44,896 nt of DNA from Planctomycetia bacterium (lineage in GTDB: Bacteria > Planctomycetota > Planctomycetia > Gemmatales > HRBIN36): positions 1 through 44,896 of the forward strand of contig JAEUIE010000024.1 in assembly GCA_016795155.1 (NCBI GenBank), in the 5' to 3' direction. The notes beneath the pieces are model-generated. The model made no database searches and was not told the DNA's origin. It saw nothing but the letters and a program-made list of their open reading frames with translations. Shown here piece after piece: positions 31,793 to 40,172 of the stretch (the first letter of the stretch is position 1; each line of letters starts with the position of its first letter). The position numbers and the translations under genes were made by a program.

Positions 31793-34336
31793 ATGCTTCA
31801 ACCTACGGTAAATCTGGTTGGCTTGCAGCCATTGCAGACGATATTGCTTTCCTGGTGGCAGGCACGTTTTCCCCAAGGCCCCACTGCCTGCCAGAAACTG
31901 GCCTGGCCTGCAATCTTCAATGGTCAGAACCTGTTGCTCACTGCGCCCACAGGCACAGGTAAAACCCTGGCCGCGTTGATTCCCATTTATCAGGAACTTA
32001 TCAATCGACCGCATCGCGATAATCGCGGCATTGCCTGCCTGTATATTGCTCCACTTAAAGCATTGAGCAACGATTTGCATGTTCGGCTACAGGATGATGC
32101 TGAAACACTGGCTCGATATGGCACTCTTCGCATGACTGTCGGCCTGCGTACCGGAGATGTCAGCACCGCTGCTCGTCGCCAACTGCTCGATGATCCGCCT
32201 GATATCCTCCTCACCACGCCGGAGAGCCTGTCGCTGATGCTGGTACATCCGGAATCTGCCAGGGTGCTGCAGGATGTTCGCTGGGTGATTGTAGATGAAG
32301 TACATGCTTTGGCGTGCAACAAGCGAGGTTCAGATTTATCCATTTCACTCGAACGGCTTGATCATCTGACTGCCAAACCAGCTCAGCGCATTGGTTTGTC
32401 AGCAACCTGTCATCCGCTCCAGAAAGTAGCGCGCTGGCTGGGTGGTTCAAAGCACGAGGTGGTGATTCGCAGTGTTCAAGATCAGATTCGCTGGCGACTC
32501 GATATCGTTGACTTAACCCAGGCTATGCTGGAACAGTCGTTCCTCCCTTCGCTGCAGCAGCGGTTGCAGCATCTGATTGAAAAACATCGAACCGTGCTGG
32601 TTTTTACCAATGTCCGCAGCCTGGCGGAACGCCTTGGCTGGTCGCTGAAAAGACGGCTGCCTCACTTGGCCGAACAGATCGGCGTACATCACGGATCGAT
32701 TGCTCGCCAGGAGCGGCATGAAGTTGAACGGAAGCTGCAACGTGGTGAATTGCGGGTTGTGCTCAGCAGCACCAGTCTGGAACTAGGAATTGACATCGGC
32801 TGCATCGATCATGTGGCATTCGTCCATGCACCCGGTGGCGCGGGCCGGTTGCTGCAACGCGTGGGGCGAGGCAATCATCGACCGGGATGCATCAAAACGG
32901 GCACACTTTTCGTCGGATCAGCCATCGAACTGCTGGAAGCGGTTGCCACCCGGGCAGCGGCAGAAGATGGTTTCCTCGAACCTCTACACATTCCAGCCGT
33001 GCCTTTGGATGTACTGTGCCAGCAACTGGTGGCGATGGCGGTGGTCAAGGACTATTCTGTCAGGCAGGCTTATGATCTGATCAGACGAGCTGCATGCTTT
33101 GAGCATCTGGAACTCATCGATTTTGTCCGCTGCCTGGAATATCTTTCCGGTGGCAACGCCCAGTTGAATATTCCGCCTCGCATCAGAATCAGGGATCATC
33201 GCCTGCTGGCTGGCTCTGGCATCATCCCCAGGCTGTACCGCACCAATGCAGGCACCATCAACGATGAGCCACATCGGCAGGTGTACTTGGAACAGCCCAA
33301 AAGCGATGAGCCGGCACGTTCACTTGGTTCGGTGCCGAACCACTTTGCAGACCGTCTGCTGGCGGGAGATCGGTTTTTGCTAAGCGGTAAGGTGTATGAG
33401 CTTTGTCGTCACGAACGGACCAGCGTGGTGGTGAAGGAGAGCGGTGGCCTGCCTGCGTTTACTCGCTGGCAGGGGGGGATTATGAACATGCCTCCGATTC
33501 TCGCGGAACGGTTCTGGACGTTGCGGGCCAGAATAGGCGATGCATTGATTGATTCCCCCGAACATGCCCGGCAGATTCTGCAGGAAGAATATCAGTTACC
33601 CGATGATGTGACAGAGCCGCTTATCGAGTGGATGAATAAACAAATTCAAGTCAGTGAAGTGCCTGATTCCGGTTTGCTGGTGGAAGCAGCGGCATCACCT
33701 GATGGTGAGCATGTGTCGTACAGTTTTCATGTGCCCTTGCCCGCTGCAGCTTGCGAAGGACTTGCCAGGGTGTTGAGTTGGCGAATCTGTGCGGGAACGC
33801 AGTATCCGATGGAGCCTGGCCCGCTTGGGTTCCTAATGACGCTGCCTGCTGATGTTGAAATTACACCTGGTCGATTGCGTATCTTGCTGTCGCCTGAAGG
33901 ATATGACATTGATCTGCAGCGGGTATTGGCAGGCAGTCCGGTGCTTGCCCGGCGATTCATAGAAACAGCACACAACGGTTTGATGCTTTTGCGTAAGCCG
34001 TTGCGAGGCAAGCATCGCCGGGTCGGCGGTACTTCATGGGCAGGCGATAAACTGATGAACTGGCTGCGTTTCGCCAACCACGACTTCCCACTACTTCACC
34101 AGGCGCAACGGGAAGCAGCGGAAGATTATTTTCAGTCAGAAGCGACGCAGGCTTTCCTGGAACGGTTGCAACTGGATGAGATTCGGTTACGATGGTTGTC
34201 GGAGCCTTCGCCCTTTGCAGCAGAGTGGTGGCCGCAAAGCAGTGTAGCTCCAAAGAACTCGGTGAGCAGCCTGGACCAGATGCTGCTTGCACTGGGAACC
34301 ACACAGCAGGAGGCAAATCATGTGGTATCAGGATGA
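31793..34336 (+). CDS. Ligase-associated DNA damage response DEXH-box helicase (Lhr-like)
   Basis: This 847-residue superfamily 2 helicase has motif I APTGTGKT (51-58), motif Ia YIAPLKAL, motif II VIVDEVHAL (DEVH 168-171), motif III GLSATC, and a second RecA domain with TSLELGIDIG and motif VI RVGRGNHRPG. The C-terminal ~400 residues match Lhr-type extensions, with a winged helix and a substrate-binding region. The family is the helicase of the four-gene ATP-dependent ligase, helicase, exonuclease and phosphoesterase DNA repair set. The next gene overlaps it by 17 bp and encodes the phosphoesterase, which supports the assignment. The ligase and exonuclease genes are not nearby. Confidence 0.9.
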   Translation: MLQPTVNLVGLQPLQTILLSWWQARFPQGPTACQKLAWPAIFNGQNLLLTAPTGTGKTLAALIPIYQELINRPHRDNRGIACLYIAPLKALSNDLHVRLQDDAETLARYGTLRMTVGLRTGDVSTAARRQLLDDPPDILLTTPESLSLMLVHPESARVLQDVRWVIVDEVHALACNKRGSDLSISLERLDHLTAKPAQRIGLSATCHPLQKVARWLGGSKHEVVIRSVQDQIRWRLDIVDLTQAMLEQSFLPSLQQRLQHLIEKHRTVLVFTNVRSLAERLGWSLKRRLPHLAEQIGVHHGSIARQERHEVERKLQRGELRVVLSSTSLELGIDIGCIDHVAFVHAPGGAGRLLQRVGRGNHRPGCIKTGTLFVGSAIELLEAVATRAAAEDGFLEPLHIPAVPLDVLCQQLVAMAVVKDYSVRQAYDLIRRAACFEHLELIDFVRCLEYLSGGNAQLNIPPRIRIRDHRLLAGSGIIPRLYRTNAGTINDEPHRQVYLEQPKSDEPARSLGSVPNHFADRLLAGDRFLLSGKVYELCRHERTSVVVKESGGLPAFTRWQGGIMNMPPILAERFWTLRARIGDALIDSPEHARQILQEEYQLPDDVTEPLIEWMNKQIQVSEVPDSGLLVEAAASPDGEHVSYSFHVPLPAAACEGLARVLSWRICAGTQYPMEPGPLGFLMTLPADVEITPGRLRILLSPEGYDIDLQRVLAGSPVLARRFIETAHNGLMLLRKPLRGKHRRVGGTSWAGDKLMNWLRFANHDFPLLHQAQREAAEDYFQSEATQAFLERLQLDEIRLRWLSEPSPFAAEWWPQSSVAPKNSVSSLDQMLLALGTTQQEANHVVSG

Positions 34337-35012
34337 TTGGCTCTTTACCGCTGAACGGGTTATTATTCATCAGCCTACTTCCACTGCGGTGCTGGCTGAT
34401 ATGCACTTGGGCTATGTCGCTGCCCGGCGTGGTGATGGCGAAGCGGTGCCCCACTTTGGAGAAACTGAGCGGCTTGACTATCTGGTGCGCATTCTGCAGC
34501 ACTGGAAGGTAAAGCAGGTAGTGGTGGCAGGCGACTTGGTGGAATCGGCCCGGCATGGCTACGAGGTGGCAAGCAACTGGGTGGCTGAACTGACCAGTCT
34601 GCAGATGGCCATACATCTGGTGCCCGGCAACCATGATCAGGGGCTGGGTGACATTGAAGGTCTGCAACTGCATCCTGAAGGTTTCACTTTGGGAGAGTGG
34701 ATTGTCTTGCACGATGCAGAGCTAGAAGATGAGCGGCGGATTGTTCTGGGACATGTTCATCCGAGCTTGCGCTGTGCTACACTGCCTGGTGAAGCTCCCT
34801 GTTATCTCTACACGGAGAATCGTTTGTTGCTTCCTGCCTGGTGCGAGCACGCAGCGGGAGTGAGCGTACTCGGCAAAACGGATTGGCATCAGGCGGAGTG
34901 TTACGGCATCGTGGGAACTCAGGTAATTCACTTGGGTCTGGTGGAGAAGCTATCCAAGCAATTACGAAGGCGACCTAGACCCTTTCGTATCGGCTTTGGA
35001 TTGACTACTTAG
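34320..35012 (+). CDS. pdeM: Ligase-associated DNA damage response metallophosphoesterase
   Basis: This is 230 residues from the ATG at 34320, with AGGAGG about 7 bases upstream. The frame is open to 34287 but that start lacks support. The calcineurin-like phosphoesterase motifs are all present: ADMHLGY (Asp and His), VVAGDLVESARH (GD), VPGNHDQG (GNHD) and LGHVHPSLR (GHxH). They bind two metals and hydrolyse phosphodiesters. The 17-bp overlap with the helicase stop indicates translational coupling. In related bacteria this enzyme belongs to the ligase-associated repair operon. Confidence 0.87.
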   Translation: MWYQDDWLFTAERVIIHQPTSTAVLADMHLGYVAARRGDGEAVPHFGETERLDYLVRILQHWKVKQVVVAGDLVESARHGYEVASNWVAELTSLQMAIHLVPGNHDQGLGDIEGLQLHPEGFTLGEWIVLHDAELEDERRIVLGHVHPSLRCATLPGEAPCYLYTENRLLLPAWCEHAAGVSVLGKTDWHQAECYGIVGTQVIHLGLVEKLSKQLRRRPRPFRIGFGLTT

Positions 35013-35021
35013 AGGCATCGC

Positions 35022-35633
35022 ATGGCAGACTGGCTGACCACTCTGGAGTCGTTTGTCACTTCACCTGAAGGTCGCTGGGCTGTCATTGGGTTAGTGGTCA
35101 TCCTGGTATTTCTGCTGATACTACAGAAATGTTTGAAGTACTGGAATCGCTCCCAAAGAAACATTGCCGATTCTGCCTTGCTGGAAGACCTGGCAACTTA
35201 TGCACCAGCTCCTCCAATGCCAGCAGATGCCAAGCCATTGGTCCTCTATGGTTTGCCGGTCCGAATCAGGTTGATGGTATTTGGGCCATTGGGGCATGAG
35301 GCAGGAACCATAGAGCCTGATGAGGTGGCATCCATCGTTGATCGAATTGTTCCTGGCATGTATGCCAGAGTGATGCAGGATGCTACCCGCATTCGATTGT
35401 GGCCGACACAGCTAAGTTATTCGGGGTTTATCGCGTCCTTTCGCAGACTGTCACAATTGCCTTTCGATGCAAATCGCCAGCAGCGCTGGGTGCTGGTGAT
35501 GGGGAAAGTAATTCGCAACGGCGCACCCATTGCAGTGGGCTTGGCGTTACAATCGACTGAGCCGCACACACTGGGGCCAGTCATGCTGCAGCATGCACAC
35601 CAGTGGATGGAAGTGATGCGGTTTGGATCCTGA
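35022..35633 (+). CDS. Membrane-anchored protein of unknown function
   Basis: This 203-residue protein has one N-terminal transmembrane helix (AVIGLVVILVFLLILQ, about residues 20-35), followed by a soluble domain (IRLMVFGPLGHEAGTIEPDE, RIVPGMYARVMQDATRIRLW, RRLSQLPFDANRQQRWVLVM). GAGG lies 8 bases before the ATG. It starts 9 bp after the phosphoesterase stop and is probably co-transcribed. The soluble part faces the cytoplasm or the periplasm depending on topology. No catalytic motif was recognised. Confidence 0.65.
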   Translation: MADWLTTLESFVTSPEGRWAVIGLVVILVFLLILQKCLKYWNRSQRNIADSALLEDLATYAPAPPMPADAKPLVLYGLPVRIRLMVFGPLGHEAGTIEPDEVASIVDRIVPGMYARVMQDATRIRLWPTQLSYSGFIASFRRLSQLPFDANRQQRWVLVMGKVIRNGAPIAVGLALQSTEPHTLGPVMLQHAHQWMEVMRFGS

Positions 35634-36374
35634 TCATACCACAGTGAGTGTGCGCCCTCGTGCAGAATAATAAAGAGCCTGGTAGCGTTTCCAGTCGATA
35701 AGTTTTGTCGTTTTCCAGTGTGCCAATGGATAGCCTGCGTTGCCGTTGAGCTGCAACAGGTTTCCCAGTGCAGTCAACCGCTCTTCTTCGTCAATCATGT
35801 CTTCTTCCTTCAGCAGTTCACCTGCTTCATCGAGTTGCTTCGCATCGAAAGCCTGCCACCAGCCGGCGTGTAACATTTTCTGCAGTTGCTCTATTGTGAC
35901 ATTGCGTGGCAGGAGCGGTGTAAATGCCTTGGGCTGATGACGCTGATTCAGCACGTCTTTATCATCGAGACGATGATCTGCCAGGTGCTGCGGGTTGCTG
36001 CAGTAACCATCGCGAGGCGTGCCACGGTAATCGAGGTTGTAAAAGAGCACATCGCCATCATGAAGGAGCAAGGCCAGGGAGTGGGTCTGCAACTGCTGGC
36101 TCAAGCGATTGGCCACATCTGCCAGGAAGGGAGTATCTTCTCGATCAGCAAAGGGTTGAATGAGCGTTGTCCAGTTGCCTTGCCTCGGGCCTAGCAGATA
36201 GCAGAGGTAACCAACGCCTTTATCTAAGTGAGATAGCATCACTCCGGGGCCATCAGGTGGTATGGGGTCGGAGTGGGTGTACTTGAATTTCCATTCAGCC
36301 AGCACTGTCGAAAGTGCCTTGGCTGCGGCTTTCTGTTCCACGCGATGTAGATGGATGAGCGCAACGCTGGACAT
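35634..36374 (-). CDS. Conserved soluble protein of unknown function
   Basis: This 246-residue protein starts MSSVALIHLHRVEQKAAAKA and has blocks such as DKGVGYLCYLLGPRQGNWTT, LLLHDGDVLFYNLDYRGTPR and GYCSNPQHLA. It ends with a helical part. The stop codons of this gene and the opposite-strand membrane protein are immediately adjacent (35631-35636), so the two genes converge with no spacer. It starts 2 bp after the deoxyhypusine-synthase-like gene and is probably in the same transcript. The layout suggests a globular alpha/beta domain plus a helical tail. Function is unknown. Confidence 0.6.
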   Translation of the reverse strand: MSSVALIHLHRVEQKAAAKALSTVLAEWKFKYTHSDPIPPDGPGVMLSHLDKGVGYLCYLLGPRQGNWTTLIQPFADREDTPFLADVANRLSQQLQTHSLALLLHDGDVLFYNLDYRGTPRDGYCSNPQHLADHRLDDKDVLNQRHQPKAFTPLLPRNVTIEQLQKMLHAGWWQAFDAKQLDEAGELLKEEDMIDEEERLTALGNLLQLNGNAGYPLAHWKTTKLIDWKRYQALYYSARGRTLTVV

Positions 36375-36376
36375 GG

Positions 36377-37345
36377 TTACCCGACTTCTGATGAAAGAGC
36401 AGCATGATAGAGTGCCGGTACCGTTAACCGATGATCCCCCTGAATGTAATAGCTTTCGCCACCATCAGCGACTGTGCGAACCAGAATGGTTTTCCAGGGC
36501 CGATAATAATAACGGGGGTCAGTCTTGGGTGCTTCGTGCGTCAAATCACCATCGAGCGGTATCAGATCGAACGCTGCAGTAGTGAAATGGCAAATCTGTC
36601 TGCCTAGCTGGTGGGCAAGATTGCGAGCCATCGTCAGCGCTTTCAGATAGACTTCCGGACCCATGACAGCGGTTCCGAAGTTCAACATGATGCCACCTTC
36701 GAGCGACTGGCATGCATGAGCAAAGGTAAGGAAATCGCGATAGCTGGTGGCACCCAGGGCTGCGCCATCGCAATTGGGGTGTTCGTGGATGATGTCATAC
36801 CCCACGCCTACGTGAACCGTCACTGGGACGTTTAACCGCGCTGCTGCGGCGAGCACGCTGATATCCTTATGGGGAAAATTACCTTCGAGAATAGTGCGTC
36901 CGATTGCCTCGCCGAGCCCCAGACCCTGTTGATGGCCCATGACGATGGCATCATTGATGCGGCCAGTTTCTGACCAGAGTCCAAATTCGCCGGTTCGCAC
37001 ATACTTGGCCACGCTTTCGGTGGTTGCACCAATTAATGCAAATTCCCAGTCATGAATCGGCCCGGCGCCGTTCATAGCGATGTGTGTAATCAGCTTTTGT
37101 TCCATCAAGTCAATGAGGTAGCGGCTCACGCCAGCTCGGAGCACATGGGCGCCCATCATCAGAATGGAGGATGCGCCTCTGGCCTTGGCCTGCCGCATGC
37201 GCTCGCCCAGTTTGGGCAACGCATCATGCTGAAAGCTGCTGCGGGGATGAAACAGTGGCAGAATCTGCGACAGGTTCAGGTCGTGCTGACGCTGAGCCAG
37301 TGGCTGTATCTTTAGCTGTGAACGGTCAAGAATGGGATAAGGCAT
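36377..37345 (-). CDS. Deoxyhypusine synthase-like protein
   Basis: This 322-residue soluble protein resembles deoxyhypusine synthases: SSILMMGAHVLRAGVSRYLI, DLMEQKLITHIAMNGAG, then IHDWEFALIGATTES. Those blocks correspond to the NAD-binding region where DHS has a Gly-Ala...His-Asp pattern. HVGVGYDIIHEHPNCDGAAL and LEGGIMLNFGTAVMGPEVYL follow. Bacteria lack eIF5A, and related enzymes make homospermidine or other aminobutylated products. The catalytic lysine could not be placed with confidence. It lies in a minus-strand run with a quinone reductase gene (13 bp upstream). Confidence 0.6.
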   Translation of the reverse strand: MPYPILDRSQLKIQPLAQRQHDLNLSQILPLFHPRSSFQHDALPKLGERMRQAKARGASSILMMGAHVLRAGVSRYLIDLMEQKLITHIAMNGAGPIHDWEFALIGATTESVAKYVRTGEFGLWSETGRINDAIVMGHQQGLGLGEAIGRTILEGNFPHKDISVLAAAARLNVPVTVHVGVGYDIIHEHPNCDGAALGATSYRDFLTFAHACQSLEGGIMLNFGTAVMGPEVYLKALTMARNLAHQLGRQICHFTTAAFDLIPLDGDLTHEAPKTDPRYYYRPWKTILVRTVADGGESYYIQGDHRLTVPALYHAALSSEVG

Positions 37346-37358
37346 AATGCTATGAACT

Positions 37359-38357
37359 TCAGGAAACCTGTATGACCACTTTGCCAGTCAGCGTGCCGGC
37401 GCCATGGAGTGTATTTTCTTCGAGCAACTGATGGGCTGCTGCGGTTTGATCGAGCGGAAACGTTTTGCCGATGCAGGCTTTCAGCTTGCCGGTTTTCATC
37501 CATTGGTTCATCTCGGTAGCGCAGACACGCTGTTCATCGGGAGTAGCGTTGAACATGGCGAAGCCTCGGATGCTGAGATCACGCACGTAAAAGATGCCGA
37601 AGGGCAGGGCAGGGCGGGCAGCCCGGCCAGCGATGACGACAACTCTGCCCCGTATTTTCATGAGCGGCAATATCATTTCAAAGTTGGGATCACGCTGCGT
37701 TTCATACCAGAGATCAACGCCCTGGTTGTTGGTGAAATCCTTGATAGCCTTGGCAAGGTCATCCGTCTTGTAGTTCAAAACCAGGTCAGCTCCCCACGAT
37801 TTGCACAGTTCCATCTTGGCCGAGTTTCCCGTGGTGGTGATAACTTTGCTGCCATGTGCCTTGGCCATCTGAATGACCATGGATCCAACGCCGCCGGTGC
37901 CACCATGAACAAATACCGTTTCGCCAGGTTGCAGTTGACCGGTGCGGAAAAGGCCCAGATGAGCAGTGATGCCTGTCAGGGCACAGGCTGCAGCATCGGC
38001 AGGCGAAACTGTTTCGGGCAATGGATAGGCCCAGTCTTCATTGAGAGATGCCAGTTCCGCAGCGGTTCCCTGGCGACCCATCATGCCCTGATTGCTGCCC
38101 CAGACTTTGTCCCCGATGCGAAAGCGGGTTACCTTGCTGCCAACCGCTTTCACTGTTCCTGCGAAATCGGCGTGGGGAATAAACGGGTTGGGCAGCGTGG
38201 CGTTGATGGTGCCTGCCCGGATGTACAAATCTATCGGGTTCAATGCGGAATGACTGATCTGTACGAGAATATCGTTAGGTTGCACCAGCGGTTCTGGCAG
38301 ATCACTGATCTTGATGACCTCGGGCGGGCCAGTATGGGTATAAGCTGCAGCACGCAT
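37359..38357 (-). CDS. NADPH:quinone reductase-like MDR family oxidoreductase
   Basis: This 332-residue MDR fold begins MRAAAYTHTGPPEVIKISDL, with LVQISHSALNPIDLYIRAGT, HADFAGTVKAVG and the nucleotide-binding motif VFVHGGTGGVGSMVIQMAKA. The final block GTLTGKVVIQVS is typical. The absence of a zinc-binding Cys cluster points to the quinone-reductase subgroup (NADPH-dependent reduction of quinones or alkenals). It is a distant paralogue of the PIG3-like protein at 20174-21169. It is the first gene of a minus-strand run with the deoxyhypusine-synthase-like protein and divergent from a membrane-anchored protein gene. Confidence 0.85.
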   Translation of the reverse strand: MRAAAYTHTGPPEVIKISDLPEPLVQPNDILVQISHSALNPIDLYIRAGTINATLPNPFIPHADFAGTVKAVGSKVTRFRIGDKVWGSNQGMMGRQGTAAELASLNEDWAYPLPETVSPADAAACALTGITAHLGLFRTGQLQPGETVFVHGGTGGVGSMVIQMAKAHGSKVITTTGNSAKMELCKSWGADLVLNYKTDDLAKAIKDFTNNQGVDLWYETQRDPNFEMILPLMKIRGRVVVIAGRAARPALPFGIFYVRDLSIRGFAMFNATPDEQRVCATEMNQWMKTGKLKACIGKTFPLDQTAAAHQLLEENTLHGAGTLTGKVVIQVS

Positions 38358-38466
38358 GTAGGTATCCAGTTGGCGAAGATAAATCTGTCGTATCTCTACA
38401 TCTTATCAAGCTGGAGCTTAACAGCAGGGGATGCACTTGCTATCAATGGAGTAACCGAATGGACTC

Positions 38467-39483
38467 ATGCCAATGACGGAACCAGACATCCAGCCAATTT
38501 CAGTAGAACCATCGGCGTCTGGTGAAGCCAATGCATCAGAACCAAACCATGCCGTGGTAAGTGAGCAGTCTCCAGAAACTACTCCTGCAGCTCCAACGGA
38601 AATGGCATTGAATACAGCATGGCCTGAGACCAGTCCTCGCCTGCGCCCTGATATATCGACTTCGCCCAGGAAATTGCCCGCCTCTCTTTGGCTGCTGGCG
38701 TTGCTGATACCCTATGCTGTCGTAGCCACCATTGCCGTGGTTTACTTACTGCAACAGCAGCAGCGCAGCCGCACGCCACATATTCTCGAAAGCATTCCCG
38801 ATCAGGGGTTGTATGAAGACTTTTTTGAAGGCAGACAACGAGTGGTGATGCCGCCACTCAAGCAGGCGAAAGATGTGACGGGTAATCAGAAGGTCATTTC
38901 GCCGACGGAATCTCTTGGCAAGGAATTGCCGCCGTTAAAACTGGGCGAAACACGAACGGTTGGTTCATTAAGTGTTCAGCCGGTCGCGGTCAAAGTGATT
39001 GATGCCAGCTTTGCTTTTCGTGATGGCCAAAAGGATGTACCATTAGGCAAAGCATTGCAACTGGAACTGCGAGTGAAAAATACGGGCAAGCTGATTTTTC
39101 ATCCCGATGATGTGACATTCAACCGCACTGGTGGGCAGGAAGGTAAACCGGTTTACACTTTTCTGGAATGGGGCAAGGAACGATTCTATGGCCCGGTGAC
39201 TGATCCTGCACTGGAGCAGTTGAACCAGTCATCATGCCCGGCATTGCTACCGGGTGAAGAGGGAACCATATTGGTCACTGCCTGGGCCAATCAGGATCAG
39301 AAGAAACAGGCAGTGGATGCGATTAAGGAAGGGCAGTCAGGTATCTGGCGCGTGCATCTGCGGCAGGGCAAAGAAGATATCCTGCTTACCAACAACCGCA
39401 AGCGAAGCGTCTGGGTGACTACTGTTGTGCCTGTGCAAATACAAGCGAGCGATATTAAGTCTGATGCGAGTGAGAAGAAATGA
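38467..39483 (+). CDS. Membrane-anchored protein with a DUF4352-like extracellular domain
   Basis: This 338-residue protein has a ~70-residue Pro/Ser/Glu-rich N-terminus, then one transmembrane helix (LWLLALLIPYAVVATIAVVY, about 74-93). A beta-rich domain (about 150-330) follows, with KVIDASFAFRDG, LQLELRVKNTGKLIFHPDDV and CPALLPGEEGTILVTAWANQ. The beta part resembles DUF4352/telethonin-like Ig domains often found in secreted lipoproteins. The outward face would be periplasmic. It is convergent with the MoaE gene, only 6 bp apart. Function is unknown. Confidence 0.65.
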   Translation: MPMTEPDIQPISVEPSASGEANASEPNHAVVSEQSPETTPAAPTEMALNTAWPETSPRLRPDISTSPRKLPASLWLLALLIPYAVVATIAVVYLLQQQQRSRTPHILESIPDQGLYEDFFEGRQRVVMPPLKQAKDVTGNQKVISPTESLGKELPPLKLGETRTVGSLSVQPVAVKVIDASFAFRDGQKDVPLGKALQLELRVKNTGKLIFHPDDVTFNRTGGQEGKPVYTFLEWGKERFYGPVTDPALEQLNQSSCPALLPGEEGTILVTAWANQDQKKQAVDAIKEGQSGIWRVHLRQGKEDILLTNNRKRSVWVTTVVPVQIQASDIKSDASEKK

Positions 39484-39489
39484 AGTTGA

Positions 39490-39909
39490 TTATTGGCCCA
39501 ATTCAGGGTGAATCCACGTGGTTTTCCCGTCGTTTGCATGATCCTGTTTCCAGATCGGAACTATTTCTTTCAAGCGATCAATCGCAAACCGGCAAGATGC
39601 AAACGCAGCATCCCGATGACCGGCGCTGATGACCACTGCGACACTGATTTCACCGAGTTCCAAATACCCGGTGCGATGCACCAGGATCACCTCGTGTACT
39701 GGCCATTGCTGGCGGGTTTCCTGTTCTACCTGGGAAAGCAGTTGTGGAGCCATCACTGGATGAGCTTCGTAAGTCAATGCTGCCGTTTGCTCGGCACCGG
39801 TAAATTCACGTACAGTACCGAGAAATAAGCAGACAGCGCCGCTGGCATGCGAGCGCACTGCTTCGGTCAGTGCATGATAATCGATAGGTTCAGATTGGAT
39901 GCGGATCAT
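39490..39909 (-). CDS. moaE: Molybdopterin synthase catalytic subunit MoaE
   Basis: This is 139 residues, the usual family length. Hallmarks are GAVCLFLGTVREFT, LTYEAHPVMAPQLL, VILVHRTGYLELGEISVAVV, ISAGHRDAAFASCRFAIDRL, and KEIVPIWKQDHANDGKTTWI with the conserved Lys residues of the active site. MoaE transfers sulfur from the MoaD C-terminal thiocarboxylate to precursor Z to make molybdopterin. The MoaD gene lies 20 bp upstream on the same strand, so they form an operon. Confidence 0.93.
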   Translation of the reverse strand: MIRIQSEPIDYHALTEAVRSHASGAVCLFLGTVREFTGAEQTAALTYEAHPVMAPQLLSQVEQETRQQWPVHEVILVHRTGYLELGEISVAVVISAGHRDAAFASCRFAIDRLKEIVPIWKQDHANDGKTTWIHPELGQ

Positions 39910-39929
39910 GTGGGTATCTTATAATGTTG

Positions 39930-40172
39930 TCAGCCACCACTCACGGGTGGCAGCAATGCAACTTCTGCCTGGTCGGGTATCAGGAAAGAATCGGGTACGA
40001 TCTGGTTATTGACAGCAAGTGTTGATCGCTGGAGCAGAACATCGATGGTTGGCCAGCGCTGCGTCAACTGGCTTCGTAACTGTCCTGCAGAAAGCCCTTT
40101 CTCCCATCGCCAGTCAATCTGAGATACCTTGGCTTGTTCACGCAATCCTGCAAAGAAATGTACCTGAATCAA
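39930..40172 (-). CDS. moaD: Molybdopterin synthase sulfur carrier subunit MoaD
   Basis: This is 80 residues from a TTG at 40172, whose TTGA overlaps the stop of the upstream oxidoreductase gene. AAGGAAA lies 8-14 bases before it, so this start fits better than the ORF open to 40301. The ubiquitin-like fold shows IQVHFFAGLREQ, LAVNNQIVPDSFLIPDQAEV and the C-terminus ALLPPVSGG. The terminal Gly-Gly is the thiocarboxylation site. It works with the adjacent MoaE. Confidence 0.9.
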   Translation of the reverse strand: MIQVHFFAGLREQAKVSQIDWRWEKGLSAGQLRSQLTQRWPTIDVLLQRSTLAVNNQIVPDSFLIPDQAEVALLPPVSGG

